A stretch of 64,000 nucleotides of DNA from Psychrobacter immobilis (lineage in GTDB: Bacteria > Pseudomonadota > Gammaproteobacteria > Pseudomonadales > Moraxellaceae). The first letter of the stretch is position 1. The number at the start of each line of letters is the position of its first letter. The notes beneath the pieces are model-generated. The model saw nothing but the letters and a program-made list of their open reading frames with translations. It did no database searches and had not been told where the DNA came from. The translations under genes and the position numbers were made by a program. The stretch is from NCBI RefSeq assembly GCF_904846285.1, contig NZ_CAJHAD010000012.1, positions 34,972 to 98,971 on the forward strand, in the 5' to 3' direction. Positions 27,588 to 37,043 of this stretch are shown here, piece by piece.

Positions 27588-30539
27588 ATGCAACAATTTC
27601 AATCTCTACAACGCTTGCTGATTTTTTATACACTGACATTATTGGCGATGTTGACGGTGTATTACGGCACCATGTTTTATGAGATGAGGCAGCATAATGA
27701 GCAGCACAGTATAGAGAGCTTTTATTCATTAGAGCATGAGGTTACTGGACTTACTAACCCTACGAATGCTGAGATTAAAAAGATATTAGAAAAGCCTTTT
27801 TTAAAAGATATCAGCTATCAGCTAATTTTTATGAAGCCGTCTGGACAGACATATATTCACCGTCATACCCGTCCTAATGAACGGGAATTTACCGTTATCA
27901 CCTTTCCCAATGTCATCACCTCACTACCTTCTAACAGCAATCACTATAGTGCCTATACGCTGAGAAATCGTAATTTGGTCGGTACCATTGAGCTCAAAAG
28001 TGGTCATAAAATTTACACGATATTGCGTCATGAGCCGCTTGATATTAATTGGATATCGTATCGCTATTGGCTACCTTTGATGATAGCCATTATGTTTTTC
28101 ACCCTAGCATTATTATATACGCTAAAGCGCAGTGCTAATTGGCAACAATTGCTTATTTATACCGATGAGTTAAGTAGCCATGCCAAAGATGCTTACATCA
28201 CGCCGCCATTTATTGAAAAGAAAACCACGGCTGAGTTTTTGCGCTTGGGGCATGCGCTCAGCCGTATCAGCTATCAGTTGCATAATAACCATCGACACAT
28301 TACCACGCTAAAACACCGTCTAGAGCGTTTGGTTGATCATGCCCCACTGCCGATGCTAATGATTATGAGACACGGTCAAATCAGCTTTTTTAATCAGCGT
28401 TTTGAGCAAGTATTTGCAACGCCTTTTCAAAGCGATAGCCATTATCAATTGACCGACTTTGTCTTTGCTGAAGATGAGGCCACTCAGTCACTACTACAAA
28501 AATTGGCAGATTTGCGGGTCACGCGCACGCTGCTGGTTTATGGATTGCATAATAAAAAAGCTTATCAGTTGCATGTTACCCCGTGGTTTGGCGAGCATGG
28601 ACAAGTACATGGCTTTACAGTACTGCTAAATAATATCCATGAGTTGGTCAATCAAAGCGAGCAATTACAACAACAAAACCAGCAGCTACAACGCCAACTT
28701 GATGATTTTAATACACTTAAATCAACCATGGGTCACGATTTACGCCTACCGTTAGAGGCAATGATTGACACCTTAGAGCCGATTGACCCCGAAACGTTAA
28801 CAGTTGCTCAAAATGAGATTTTAAACACCTTAATTCAGACCAGTCATTCGATGCTTACCATGCTGAACGATATGCTAGATATCGGTGAGATAGAGGTCCG
28901 TAAAACACGCTTAAATATTAAAGCAGTCGATATTTATAAGCTTGGGCAAGAGGTCAGTCAGTCACTCATAGATAGAACTAGGCAGCAAGGGTTAGAGTTA
29001 CTTTATTTCTTTACACCTAACAGTCCGCGTTATATTGATACCGACCATAAGCGCCTGCAACAAATCTTGCACAATCTATTAGACAATGCGGTTAAATTTA
29101 CCAATTCTGGTTATGTGGCATTAACCATTGATACGGTAAGTAACGCAGAAGTATTGGCCACTAAAAACAGAACTTTGATAGGTGTTAATAAAGACCCTAA
29201 CATTTCTAAAATCAATAAAGATAATAGCAGTCATGCAGCATACGACTGGGTTCGGTTTAGTATACAAGATAGCGGTATAGGCATCGATATAGCAAAGCAG
29301 CATCAGCTGCTGACTTATCTCAATCAGAACAGTAATAACAGCCAGAACAGCAATCAAGTCAATAACCCAAGCAGAAGTCAAAGCGTTAACTACATGCAAA
29401 GATATACGACTGAGAAAGGACTTGGGTTAAATAACGCCAATAGTTTTGCGCGATTACTAGGTGGTTTTATTGAAATAAAAAGTACGGTGACTAAAGGCAG
29501 TACTTTTAATCTTTATCTACCTTGCAAGCGTCCAAATTATCAGCCAATTTACCATCTTAATCCCCATCTAAGCCAGATTCATCTGCTTGCGGTAATCAAG
29601 CAGCCACTACGTGCCAAACATCTTCGCGATTTGTGTGCTTACTTATCTATACCAGCCACTATTTCGACCTTTATAGACAGAACAGCGCTACAGCAAATAA
29701 ATGATAAATTGACGCAAGATGAGCAGAGACTTGCTCCTATTTTGCTACTAGATTATGAATATTATGAAGAAATCACGCTCGCATTATCGCCTCAAATAAT
29801 CGCTGACGATAAAAATATAAAAGCTGAAAATGAATTAGAAGAATTAGAAAAGAAAGCACGCGTAGATATTGATAGACAGCAAGCTTTAAACAGCTTACTG
29901 GCTAATGCTTCATTGCCAAAGATATTAGTTAGCATGAAAGCTGAACGGCGCATTCCGTCTATATTGTTAGATAGATGTGATGGCTTTTTAAACAAACCGC
30001 TAGATGTGGCGTTATTACTCTCTGAATTATTGCGTTTGACGTTGTCCGTTAAACAAACCCTAATACAACCAGAAAATATTCAAGATAATACCAAAGATGA
30101 AACCAAACAGAACAGCCAAGAAAATACTAGCCAATTAGACGCAGTTATAAATGAATCTAACAGCGAAACTCTAGCGCCATTGATTTTAGTAGTAGAAGAC
30201 AGTTTAACCAACCAAAAAATAGCCTGCAAAATTTTGGAAAAAATCGGCTATCGTAGTGTGGTCGCAGAAGATGGGCAGCAAGCGCTAGATAAATTAAAAG
30301 AGCAGCGCCAAGAAATTGCGCTTATTTTGATGGACTGCCGGATGCCAGTGATGGATGGACTACAAGCAACCCAAGCGATTCGCGCGCAAGGTGATGATAT
30401 TCCTATCGTGGCATTGACGGCAAATAATACCGAAGAAGATCGCGCCGCCTGCTTGCAAGTCGGCATGAATGAGTTTTTAGCCAAGCCTATTAATAAACTT
30501 AAACTACAAGAGATTTTGCAAACGTTTATTAAAAGCTAG
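27588..30539 (+). CDS. Hybrid sensor histidine kinase/response regulator
   Basis: 983 residues. A membrane helix at about 9-28 and another at about 162-182 flank a periplasmic sensor of about 130 residues. Then come a HAMP-like region, a PAS-like domain (about 245-360), and a histidine phosphoacceptor in TMGHDLRLPLEAMID (His383). An ATPase domain follows, with NLLDNAVKFT, DSGIGID and KGLGLNNANSFARLLGG. A degenerate receiver (about 665-835) and a C-terminal receiver with phosphoacceptor Asp916 (LMDCRMPVMDG) complete it. There is no C-terminal HPt domain, unlike BarA/GacS. It is a single gene with no partner regulator nearby. The signal is unknown. Confidence 0.93.
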   Translation: MQQFQSLQRLLIFYTLTLLAMLTVYYGTMFYEMRQHNEQHSIESFYSLEHEVTGLTNPTNAEIKKILEKPFLKDISYQLIFMKPSGQTYIHRHTRPNEREFTVITFPNVITSLPSNSNHYSAYTLRNRNLVGTIELKSGHKIYTILRHEPLDINWISYRYWLPLMIAIMFFTLALLYTLKRSANWQQLLIYTDELSSHAKDAYITPPFIEKKTTAEFLRLGHALSRISYQLHNNHRHITTLKHRLERLVDHAPLPMLMIMRHGQISFFNQRFEQVFATPFQSDSHYQLTDFVFAEDEATQSLLQKLADLRVTRTLLVYGLHNKKAYQLHVTPWFGEHGQVHGFTVLLNNIHELVNQSEQLQQQNQQLQRQLDDFNTLKSTMGHDLRLPLEAMIDTLEPIDPETLTVAQNEILNTLIQTSHSMLTMLNDMLDIGEIEVRKTRLNIKAVDIYKLGQEVSQSLIDRTRQQGLELLYFFTPNSPRYIDTDHKRLQQILHNLLDNAVKFTNSGYVALTIDTVSNAEVLATKNRTLIGVNKDPNISKINKDNSSHAAYDWVRFSIQDSGIGIDIAKQHQLLTYLNQNSNNSQNSNQVNNPSRSQSVNYMQRYTTEKGLGLNNANSFARLLGGFIEIKSTVTKGSTFNLYLPCKRPNYQPIYHLNPHLSQIHLLAVIKQPLRAKHLRDLCAYLSIPATISTFIDRTALQQINDKLTQDEQRLAPILLLDYEYYEEITLALSPQIIADDKNIKAENELEELEKKARVDIDRQQALNSLLANASLPKILVSMKAERRIPSILLDRCDGFLNKPLDVALLLSELLRLTLSVKQTLIQPENIQDNTKDETKQNSQENTSQLDAVINESNSETLAPLILVVEDSLTNQKIACKILEKIGYRSVVAEDGQQALDKLKEQRQEIALILMDCRMPVMDGLQATQAIRAQGDDIPIVALTANNTEEDRAACLQVGMNEFLAKPINKLKLQEILQTFIKS

Positions 30540-30586
30540 GGCGTGTCCTGAATTCAATCGATAGACATTACTTTAGACTTTAGCCG

Positions 30587-31261
30587 CTACTTCATAAAAC
30601 CATTATCTGCCAAAAATGCCTCGGTAATCTTGCTCTCTGGACTGCTTGTATTTGAGCTATCCGCTTGTGATTTATTCAATAGTCGCTCTAAATAACGCGC
30701 CACGATATCCACTTCCACATTGACTTTATCACCTACCAACCAATGCTGCGCTATATTGGTCACTTGCGCGGTATGCGGAATGATATTCAGGGAAACGATA
30801 TTGTCACGTACTAAATTAGTGGTCAAGCTGATGCCATCAAGGGTGATAGAACCTTTGGTCGCCGTGTAATGCGCCAACTCGTGTGGTATCTCAATTTCGA
30901 TATAAAGTGAGCGCGCATCTTTTTGCAGCTTACTGACCACGCCTACGCCATCGACATGACCGGCGACGATATGCCCACCAAAGCGCGTGGTGGGTAGCAT
31001 GGCTTTTTCTAAATTCACGATATAACCCGGCTTTAATGCCGCTAAAGCAGTACGAGCTATCGTTTCACGTGAAACATCAACAGAGTAATAATTACTGCCA
31101 AATTCGACCACAGTCAAACAGATGCCATTAGAAGCAATCGAATCTCCCAGTTTTACATCACTAAAATCCAAACCATCCGATTCTATCGTCAGACGGATAT
31201 CACCGCCAGTCGGCTGCATAGATTTTACTTTTCCAACGCTTTCTATAATTCCGGTAAACAT
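30587..31261 (-). CDS. ribE: Riboflavin synthase, alpha subunit
   Basis: 224 residues. Dismutates two 6,7-dimethyl-8-ribityllumazine molecules into riboflavin. The duplicated Lum-binding domain is plain: MFTGIIESVGKVKSM opens the first repeat and VAGHVDGVGVVSKL the second, with GDSIASNGICLTVV and GSITLDGISLTT. AGAGGT upstream supports the ATG. The gene is separated from ribD by 476 bp that hold DnaA boxes and parS sites. I found no FMN riboswitch there. The literature also calls this gene ribC or ribE depending on species. Confidence 0.95.
   Translation of the reverse strand: MFTGIIESVGKVKSMQPTGGDIRLTIESDGLDFSDVKLGDSIASNGICLTVVEFGSNYYSVDVSRETIARTALAALKPGYIVNLEKAMLPTTRFGGHIVAGHVDGVGVVSKLQKDARSLYIEIEIPHELAHYTATKGSITLDGISLTTNLVRDNIVSLNIIPHTAQVTNIAQHWLVGDKVNVEVDIVARYLERLLNKSQADSSNTSSPESKITEAFLADNGFMK
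31062..31075. promoter_or_regulatory. parS-like ParB site 3 (perfect core)
   Basis: GTTTCACGTGAAAC inside ribE coding sequence, flanked by C on the left and A on the right. Confidence 0.88.
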
Positions 31262-31603
31262 ATCAACCTCTTTTCATTTTTTATTGCCGTTATAGGCAGA
31301 ATATATTATTTGAACCTATTGTTTCATCTGAACTCATCAATCAATCCATCAATAATGGCAACTGTCAGCCTTTATGCTAGCCATGACATTTATTATATGC
31401 TTAACAAAAATAAGAATAATTATGGGATAAGTTGTGGATAACTAAGAATAATTCAACACAGCGTGGTTAAAACCTTGGTATTTAAATAGTTATCCACAGA
31501 AAGTCTATTTCTTGCTCAATTATTAACCAAGCTCAAATACTAGATGCAAGTATTTGATTTTGAATTAATTATTATAGAAAACCATTACAATAACTCCTCA
31601 TAA

Positions 31604-31617
31604 GTTTCATGTGAAAC
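31604..31617. promoter_or_regulatory. parS-like ParB site 4
   Basis: GTTTCATGTGAAAC, flanked by A on each side, inside the ribE-ribD DnaA-box array. Confidence 0.75.
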
Positions 31618-31630
31618 AGAGTTATACACA

Positions 31631-31644
31631 GTTTCATGTGAAAC
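31631..31644. promoter_or_regulatory. parS-like ParB site 5
   Basis: GTTTCATGTGAAAC directly after the DnaA box TTATACACA (31622-31630), with 13 bases between it and the preceding parS-like site. Confidence 0.75.
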
Positions 31645-31737
31645 CTCTGATAAATCATTATATTTATCCACACCAGTCGTTCATGAGTGTAATCTTGTGG
31701 ATAAAGTATTGAAAAACAAGAGTTTCCGTTAGAAGGT

Positions 31738-32793
31738 TTATAAAGGCAGTAAGGTAAGCTTAATATCAGAATCCAGTTGCTCATGCCTTTGAATATCAAA
31801 ACGCAGCTGCTGTGCTAAAAGTAACGGATTAATATCAACCATAGGCCGTGCTTGTGCTCCTAATAAGCAAGGCGCTTGATAAACAATGAGCTCATCCACC
31901 AGCTGCTGTTGTAAGAAGCTACCAGCCACGCTTGCTCCTGCCTCTACCAATACGTCATAACATTGATACTCAGTCACTAGGGTTTTTAATAACTCAGTCA
32001 AACTATCTTCACGCCAATATAGCGTATCTGCTTGAGTGCATAACTGATAGTCAGATTGCAAATCGTATTTTAGTCGCTCTCGTCTATCAAGTATCACCAC
32101 CTTAGCAGATGGTATCTCCTCAGGCGCTATACCCAATCGGCTTGAACGTACGTTTAATTGAGGGTTATCGACGATAACGGTTTCGCTACCAGTGATAATA
32201 GCGCCACTCTGCGCGCGTAATTTCTGCACATCTTCACGTGCGGCTGTACCCGTAATCCATTTCGACTCTCCAGATGCCATTGCTGTACGACCATCAATAC
32301 TGGTGGCAATCTTAAGTCTGATATAAGGCATTTGGCTGCGCATCGCCCTTAAAAAGCCTTTATTCAACGCTTCTGCTTGCGCTGTTAGCACGCCAACGGT
32401 AACAGCGATGCCCGCTTGTTCTAACAGTTCCACCCCGCGACCAGCCACTTGAGGATTAGGGTCGAGACCAGCGATGACTACACGTTTCACACCAGATTCA
32501 ATAAGCGCTCGCGCGCAAGGCGGAGTACGTCCAGTATGACTACAGGGTTCTAACGTCACATAAGCGCAAGCACCCACGGCGTGTATACCTGCATCTTTTA
32601 AGGCGAAAACCTCAGCATGCGGCTGCCCAGCTTTAGGGTGAAAGCCTTGACCGACTACCTGGTCTGCTTGCACAATCACACAACCTACTGCTGGATTGGG
32701 GCGTGTCGTATACAAACCACGCTTGGCCTGCTCAATGGCAAGCATCATAAAATAGCGGTCTTTGGCATCTTGAGAGTGATTCGAGTTCGGCAT
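31738..32793 (-). CDS. ribD: Bifunctional riboflavin biosynthesis deaminase/reductase
   Basis: 351 residues. An N-terminal cytidine-deaminase-like domain with zinc ligands in GQPHAEVFAL and LEPCSHTGRTPPC, then a reductase domain (RLKIATSIDGRTAMASGESKWITG, VLVEAGASVAGSFL). It catalyses the second and third steps after GTP cyclohydrolase II. The longer frame starts with TTG at 32877. I prefer the ATG at 32793 because it gives a usual N-terminus. No strong ribosome site is seen for either. nrdR lies upstream, the arrangement known in many gammaproteobacteria. Confidence 0.94.
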   Translation of the reverse strand: MPNSNHSQDAKDRYFMMLAIEQAKRGLYTTRPNPAVGCVIVQADQVVGQGFHPKAGQPHAEVFALKDAGIHAVGACAYVTLEPCSHTGRTPPCARALIESGVKRVVIAGLDPNPQVAGRGVELLEQAGIAVTVGVLTAQAEALNKGFLRAMRSQMPYIRLKIATSIDGRTAMASGESKWITGTAAREDVQKLRAQSGAIITGSETVIVDNPQLNVRSSRLGIAPEEIPSAKVVILDRRERLKYDLQSDYQLCTQADTLYWREDSLTELLKTLVTEYQCYDVLVEAGASVAGSFLQQQLVDELIVYQAPCLLGAQARPMVDINPLLLAQQLRFDIQRHEQLDSDIKLTLLPL

Positions 32794-32918
32794 AAAGGCG
32801 TACTTAATAGAGTTTGGAAAATGGTTTTTATAAATATTTAATAGTTCCAGAAAGTTTGAATTAAGAAAGTTATTCAATATTTAGTCAAATTTCTCGACTG
32901 ATTAATATTTAAATCAGT

Positions 32919-33377
32919 CTATTTTTCGTTTGGGCGGATGTTAGCAATTTCTTGATGAAAGGCGTCGATATCTTGAAAGTCTCGATAGACACTGGCAAAG
33001 CGCACATAAGCGACATCATCGAGCGTTTTAAGCTCGCTCATAATAATTTCACCCAACACTTTACTGCTCACCTCGCGCTCACCCATTTGCCGTACGCGCT
33101 TTTCGATACGGCTAATCATTGCTTCTTGTTCATCAATAGTAATCGGACGCTTTTGTAAGGGTAACAAGATCGAGCGGCGTAGCTTGTCATTATCGTAAGG
33201 TTCGATTTTGCCACTCGATTTGATAATACGCGGCATCACTACTTCTACCACTTCAAAGGTCGTAAAGCGTTCCTGACAGCTATTACATGAACGGCGACGG
33301 CGTACTTGCGCGCCTTCAGCAGCTAACCGTGAGTCGATAACCTTAGTATCTGACGCATTACAATATGGGCAATGCAT
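32919..33377 (-). CDS. nrdR: Transcriptional repressor NrdR
   Basis: 152 residues, the usual size. A zinc ribbon (MHCPYC ... [12 protein letters not shown]) is followed by an ATP-cone ([22 protein letters not shown]). NrdR senses ATP/dATP and represses ribonucleotide reductase genes at NrdR boxes. No nrd gene is in the window. It is upstream of ribD on the same strand with a gap of about 125 bp. Confidence 0.97.
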   Translation of the reverse strand: MHCPYCNASDTKVIDSRLAAEGAQVRRRRSCNSCQERFTTFEVVEVVMPRIIKSSGKIEPYDNDKLRRSILLPLQKRPITIDEQEAMISRIEKRVRQMGEREVSSKVLGEIIMSELKTLDDVAYVRFASVYRDFQDIDAFHQEIANIRPNEK

Positions 33378-33490
33378 ACGCTTTTCCTTAGTTTAATAAT
33401 GAAGGCACACATAATTATTGATAAAACTAAATTTTCTAGAAACTGATATTTCTTATCAGGCAATTCAATATACAAAGAGCCTTTTGCTCA

Positions 33491-34936
33491 TTATTTACCA
33501 ATACAAAAACTACCAAAAATCTTACCTAATAAATCGTCAGCGCTAAATTCACCGGTAATCTCACCCAAACTATTCTGCGCTTGGCGCAAGCTTTCTGCGA
33601 CCAACTCTCCCGCTTTAAATACCGTGAGCTGCTCATGCGCCTCTGCTAACGAATCAGCGGTACGTCTTAGCGCGTCTAGATGACGCGTACGGGCGATTAA
33701 GCTGTTTTCTGGCGGATGAAAACCTACTTTAGCACATAAGCTTTCGACTAAGTCATCAATCCCTGCCCCTGTTTCACATGAAACATTGACCTGTTCGTAG
33801 CCACGATTTTTTATTTCAGCCTGCGAAATAGACGTTATTTCTTTGCTGCTATTATCGTTTAATAAATCGCTTTTATTGGCAATAATCAGTAAGCGCTTGG
33901 CTTCTGGCAACTCACCGAATAACTGCTCAGCGAGCTGTAGCGGTGTGCTGTCACTTTCAAGATCACGAGTCACATCATAGACCATCAGCAGCATATCAGC
34001 CTGCGTGATAGCCGTACGAGCACGTTCAATACCGATACGCTCGACCGTATCCTCTGTCTCGCGCAGACCTGCCGTATCGGTTAGATGCAACGTCAAACCA
34101 TTAAGAACCACGGTTTCTTGCAGGGTATCGCGCGTTGTCCCAGCCACATCGGTAACGATAGCACGCTCTTGCCCTGCCAGACGATTCAGCAAGCTTGATT
34201 TACCAGCATTTGGTCTACCAGCAAGCACCACATGAATGCCGTCGCGTAATAGCTGACCTTGCTTAGCGGTCGCTAGCACTTGCTGTATTTTAGCTTGTGT
34301 TTGCTCAAGCTTATCTTGAATAACCCCATCAGATAAAAAATCAACGTCTTCTTCATCGGGGAAATCAATCGCTGCTTCAACATGTAAGCGCAGATGAATC
34401 AACTGCTCTAATAACTGATTAATTTTTTGTGAAAACTCACCGCTAAGTGAGCGAATCGCACTACTGGCAGCGGCGGCGCTGGTGGCATCAATCGCGTCAG
34501 CGATGGCTTCTGCTTGCACCAAATCCAATTTATCATTATCAAAAGCACGGTAAGAAAACTCCCCTGCGCTCGCTTGTTTTGCGCCCAATTCAAACACCCG
34601 CGCTAGCAGCTGATTTTGCAATATAATGCCACCATGACCTTGCAGCTCAATCACATCTTCGCCAGTGAACGAGTGCGGACCTTTAAAGTACAGCACCAAA
34701 CCTTCATCAATGGTTGTACCATCAGCCTGATAAAAACGGCAAAAACTAGCCATACGCGGCGTGAAAGCCGACTTACCAGTGAGCTGACAGGCAATATCAT
34801 AGGCACGTGCGCCCGATAGACGAATAACACCAACGCCACCACGCCCAAGCGGTGTTGCAATCGCCGCGATAGTCGGAAGGCGAGATAAATTAGAATTTTT
34901 AGGTGACTCATCTAAATTATCAGCGGCTAGTGCCAT
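33491..34936 (-). CDS. mnmE: tRNA uridine-5-carboxymethylaminomethyl modification GTPase
   Basis: 481 residues from ATG 34936; a TTG start 27 bp upstream is less likely. An N-terminal formyl-THF-binding domain begins at AAIATPLGRGGVGVIRLSG. The inserted G domain has G1 GRPNAGKSSLLN, G2/G3 TTRDT and DTAGLRETED, and G4 NKSD. It ends in FCIGK, the conserved C-terminal cysteine motif. MnmE works with MnmG (not in the window) to modify wobble uridines. It lies downstream of yidC and reads in the same direction, the standard origin-proximal order. Confidence 0.97.
   Translation of the reverse strand: MALAADNLDESPKNSNLSRLPTIAAIATPLGRGGVGVIRLSGARAYDIACQLTGKSAFTPRMASFCRFYQADGTTIDEGLVLYFKGPHSFTGEDVIELQGHGGIILQNQLLARVFELGAKQASAGEFSYRAFDNDKLDLVQAEAIADAIDATSAAAASSAIRSLSGEFSQKINQLLEQLIHLRLHVEAAIDFPDEEDVDFLSDGVIQDKLEQTQAKIQQVLATAKQGQLLRDGIHVVLAGRPNAGKSSLLNRLAGQERAIVTDVAGTTRDTLQETVVLNGLTLHLTDTAGLRETEDTVERIGIERARTAITQADMLLMVYDVTRDLESDSTPLQLAEQLFGELPEAKRLLIIANKSDLLNDNSSKEITSISQAEIKNRGYEQVNVSCETGAGIDDLVESLCAKVGFHPPENSLIARTRHLDALRRTADSLAEAHEQLTVFKAGELVAESLRQAQNSLGEITGEFSADDLLGKIFGSFCIGK
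33771..33784. promoter_or_regulatory. parS-like ParB site 6
   Basis: GTTTCACATGAAAC, the reverse complement of GTTTCATGTGAAAC, inside mnmE; the 16-bp form is TGTTTCACATGAAACA. Confidence 0.75.
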
Positions 34937-35095
34937 CTCTAAAGAATCCACAATCACTCTCAATAAGTAAAAACCCCATTATAGACGGCTTGACGCATAC
35001 TGACAAAGCAAACTTTAATAAGCTGTTTTCTAAAAAATTAGAATATGGCGGTTTTCGTCAGTCATTAATGGAAGAAAATACTAAAATTTAGTACA

Positions 35096-35127
35096 TAAAA
35101 AAACCACCGCCGTAGCGATGGTTTTTT
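35096..35127 (-). terminator. Terminator after yidC
   Basis: Stem AAAACCACCGC / GCGATGGTTTT with A and T flanks, a few bases after the yidC stop codon in the direction of transcription. Confidence 0.75.
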
Positions 35128-35144
35128 ATCAATTTAAAAGCTAT

Positions 35145-36827
35145 TTAATCTAGAACCTTAACAGTACGACGTTTTTGCTCTTCTTCAACTTTACGGTTGA
35201 TTAAGTACTGCTGCGTCATACTGAATAAGTTATTCACAGTCCAGTATAAAACCAAACCTGCTGGGAAGAACAACATAAACGCGGTGAAAATAATCGGTAA
35301 AAATTTCATCACTTTCGCTTGCATTGGATCAGCTGGTTGCGGGTTTAATTGCTGCTGCACAAACATCGACGCACCCATTAGCAGGGGTAAAATGAACCAC
35401 GGATCCATCGCTGATAAATCTCGAATCCACAAAATCCAAGGCGCATGACGGAGCTCAACACTTTCAACCAATACCCAATATAGCGCTAAGAAAATCGGCA
35501 TTTGCATTAAGATAGGTAAGCAACCCGCCATCGGATTGACCTTTTCTTCTTTATAAATGGCCATCATTTCTTGCGACATTTTCATACGATCGTCGCCGTG
35601 CTCTTCTTTTAATATAGCAAGCCTTGGGGCAATTGCTCGCATCTTCGCCATTGAGTAGTAGCTTTTATTAGAAACCCACATCAAAGCGATTTTAACCAGC
35701 AGCGTCAACAGGATAATTGACCAGCCCCAATTACCGATGACTTTATGAATACCATCCAAAATCGCAAACAATATCTTTGATATTGGCCATAGCAATCCAT
35801 AATCGACGGTTTGGTTCAGTCCTACCGCAACTTCTTTTAGCTCCGACTGGACCTTTGGACCCGCGTACAAGGTTGCTTTTAAGGTAATTTGCTTGTTTGG
35901 CGCCACATTAATAGGCTGGCTGTTAAAGCCAATAAAGTAATCATTACCTGTTTCACGGCTAAAGAACTTACCAGTAAAGTTTTCAGGCGTCCAAGCAGAA
36001 ACGAAGTAATGCTGTACGATGCCCACCCAGCCTTTATCACTGCTAGTGGTCAACTCACCATCATTAAACTTACCAAACTTCAGCTTATTATAAGGATCGT
36101 CAGGTGTGCCCCAAGCGCCGCCCAAATACGTCGCCATGCTTAGCGCGCCTTTATCAGACATCCCAGGATCTTTACTATCGTCACGCTTTAACTGCGCAAA
36201 CATCTGCCCTTGCCATGAATTGGCAGAAGCGTTTTGGATTTGATAGCTAATATCAATCGGATACTTATCTTGAGTGAAGGTAAAGGTTTTAGTAACCGTC
36301 ACACCGTCTTTTTGATAAGTAAGCGGTACGGACAAGGTTTGCTGACCCTTTTCCATCACATAATTGTTAGCCGTGTGGCTGTAGGTGGCGCGACCTTCTG
36401 CGGTATCGATACCGTTTTGACCAATCAGACCCGACTGAGCCACGTAAACGCGATTGCTGTTATTTTCTAGCAAGACAAAAGGCTTATCGCTATCGAGCGT
36501 CGCATCATACTGCTTTAGCGCCGCGTAAACGATATCACCGCCTTCTGGATTGATTTTGATGTCATAGCGATCAGTCGTGACCGTGATTAGGCCTGTATTT
36601 TCAGCAGGTGTCGCTGTTACAGTACCGGAATCAACTGGCAATGTCTGTGTTGGAATATCGCCTGCTGCACCAACCGTAGAAGGAATATCAGCTCCTACCG
36701 AGGTTGCAGTTTTTGGCACCGTGTCTACAGCTGGCGCATCGGCATAATCATCTCGCCATGCCAAAATCAGCAGATAAGCGGTGATTAGCATCGCAATGAT
36801 GATCATCACCCGAAATATCTTTTGCAT
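35145..36827 (-). CDS. yidC: Membrane protein insertase YidC
   Basis: 560 residues. N-terminal membrane helix (residues 6-24), a periplasmic P1 domain rich in beta strands of about 300 residues, and five C-terminal helices. Conserved segments are WGWSIILLTLLVKIALMWVS, PMAGCLPILMQMPIFLALYW and AGLVLYWTVNNLFSMTQQ. It inserts and folds inner-membrane proteins alone or with SecYEG. It follows yidD by 216 bp; the gap contains three DnaA-box-like sequences. Confidence 0.97.
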   Translation of the reverse strand: MQKIFRVMIIIAMLITAYLLILAWRDDYADAPAVDTVPKTATSVGADIPSTVGAAGDIPTQTLPVDSGTVTATPAENTGLITVTTDRYDIKINPEGGDIVYAALKQYDATLDSDKPFVLLENNSNRVYVAQSGLIGQNGIDTAEGRATYSHTANNYVMEKGQQTLSVPLTYQKDGVTVTKTFTFTQDKYPIDISYQIQNASANSWQGQMFAQLKRDDSKDPGMSDKGALSMATYLGGAWGTPDDPYNKLKFGKFNDGELTTSSDKGWVGIVQHYFVSAWTPENFTGKFFSRETGNDYFIGFNSQPINVAPNKQITLKATLYAGPKVQSELKEVAVGLNQTVDYGLLWPISKILFAILDGIHKVIGNWGWSIILLTLLVKIALMWVSNKSYYSMAKMRAIAPRLAILKEEHGDDRMKMSQEMMAIYKEEKVNPMAGCLPILMQMPIFLALYWVLVESVELRHAPWILWIRDLSAMDPWFILPLLMGASMFVQQQLNPQPADPMQAKVMKFLPIIFTAFMLFFPAGLVLYWTVNNLFSMTQQYLINRKVEEEQKRRTVKVLD

Positions 36828-36984
36828 AAACCTTTCCTAGATTAAAAAATTAGGGAATGAAAAATCAGGCATGTATCATGACCACCACACAGTATCAACC
36901 CCTGTTCTCAGCGGTAATATCAGCAGTCAATCACATAAAATGTTCATCATTTTACTAAAAAACCACTCTAAATGATACCAAGAG

Positions 36985-37021
36985 TGTGGATAACTTGTGG
37001 GTAACTCCATAGATATCCACA
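36985..37021. other. Small DnaA-box-like cluster in the yidC-yidD gap
   Basis: TGTGGATAA (36985-36993) is a consensus box on the minus strand, TGTGGGTAA (36996-37004) has one mismatch, and ATATCCACA (37013-37021) has one mismatch. They are 2 and 8 bp apart. The gap is 216 bp and contains no gene. Confidence 0.6.
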
Positions 37022-37043
37022 ACTGCCCAGTGCATAACAAAAC

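Larger units (their letters stand above)
31433..31704. other. Second DnaA-box array, with two embedded parS-like sites
   Basis: Five nine-base DnaA boxes matching TTATNCACA lie in the ribE-ribD gap: 31433-31441 (reverse), 31490-31498, 31622-31630 (TTATACACA), 31664-31672 and 31696-31704 (reverse). Two parS-like sites (31604-31617 and 31631-31644) sit between them, the second directly abutting a DnaA box. The region is A+T rich. The array could be a DnaA-titrating site, an auxiliary or ancestral origin, or a replication-segregation junction; sequence alone cannot tell. Confidence 0.75.
31262..31737. other. 476-bp ribE-ribD intergenic region
   Basis: Contains no gene. It holds the DnaA-box array and the two parS-like sites described separately, plus A+T-rich stretches of mostly A and T between 31540 and 31600. 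Both neighbours read leftwards, so it should also hold the ribE promoter. Confidence 0.6.

Noticed and set aside
31262..31440. FMN riboswitch upstream of ribE
   Set aside because: No AGGGGCAGGGUGAAAUUCCC-type conserved core was found.
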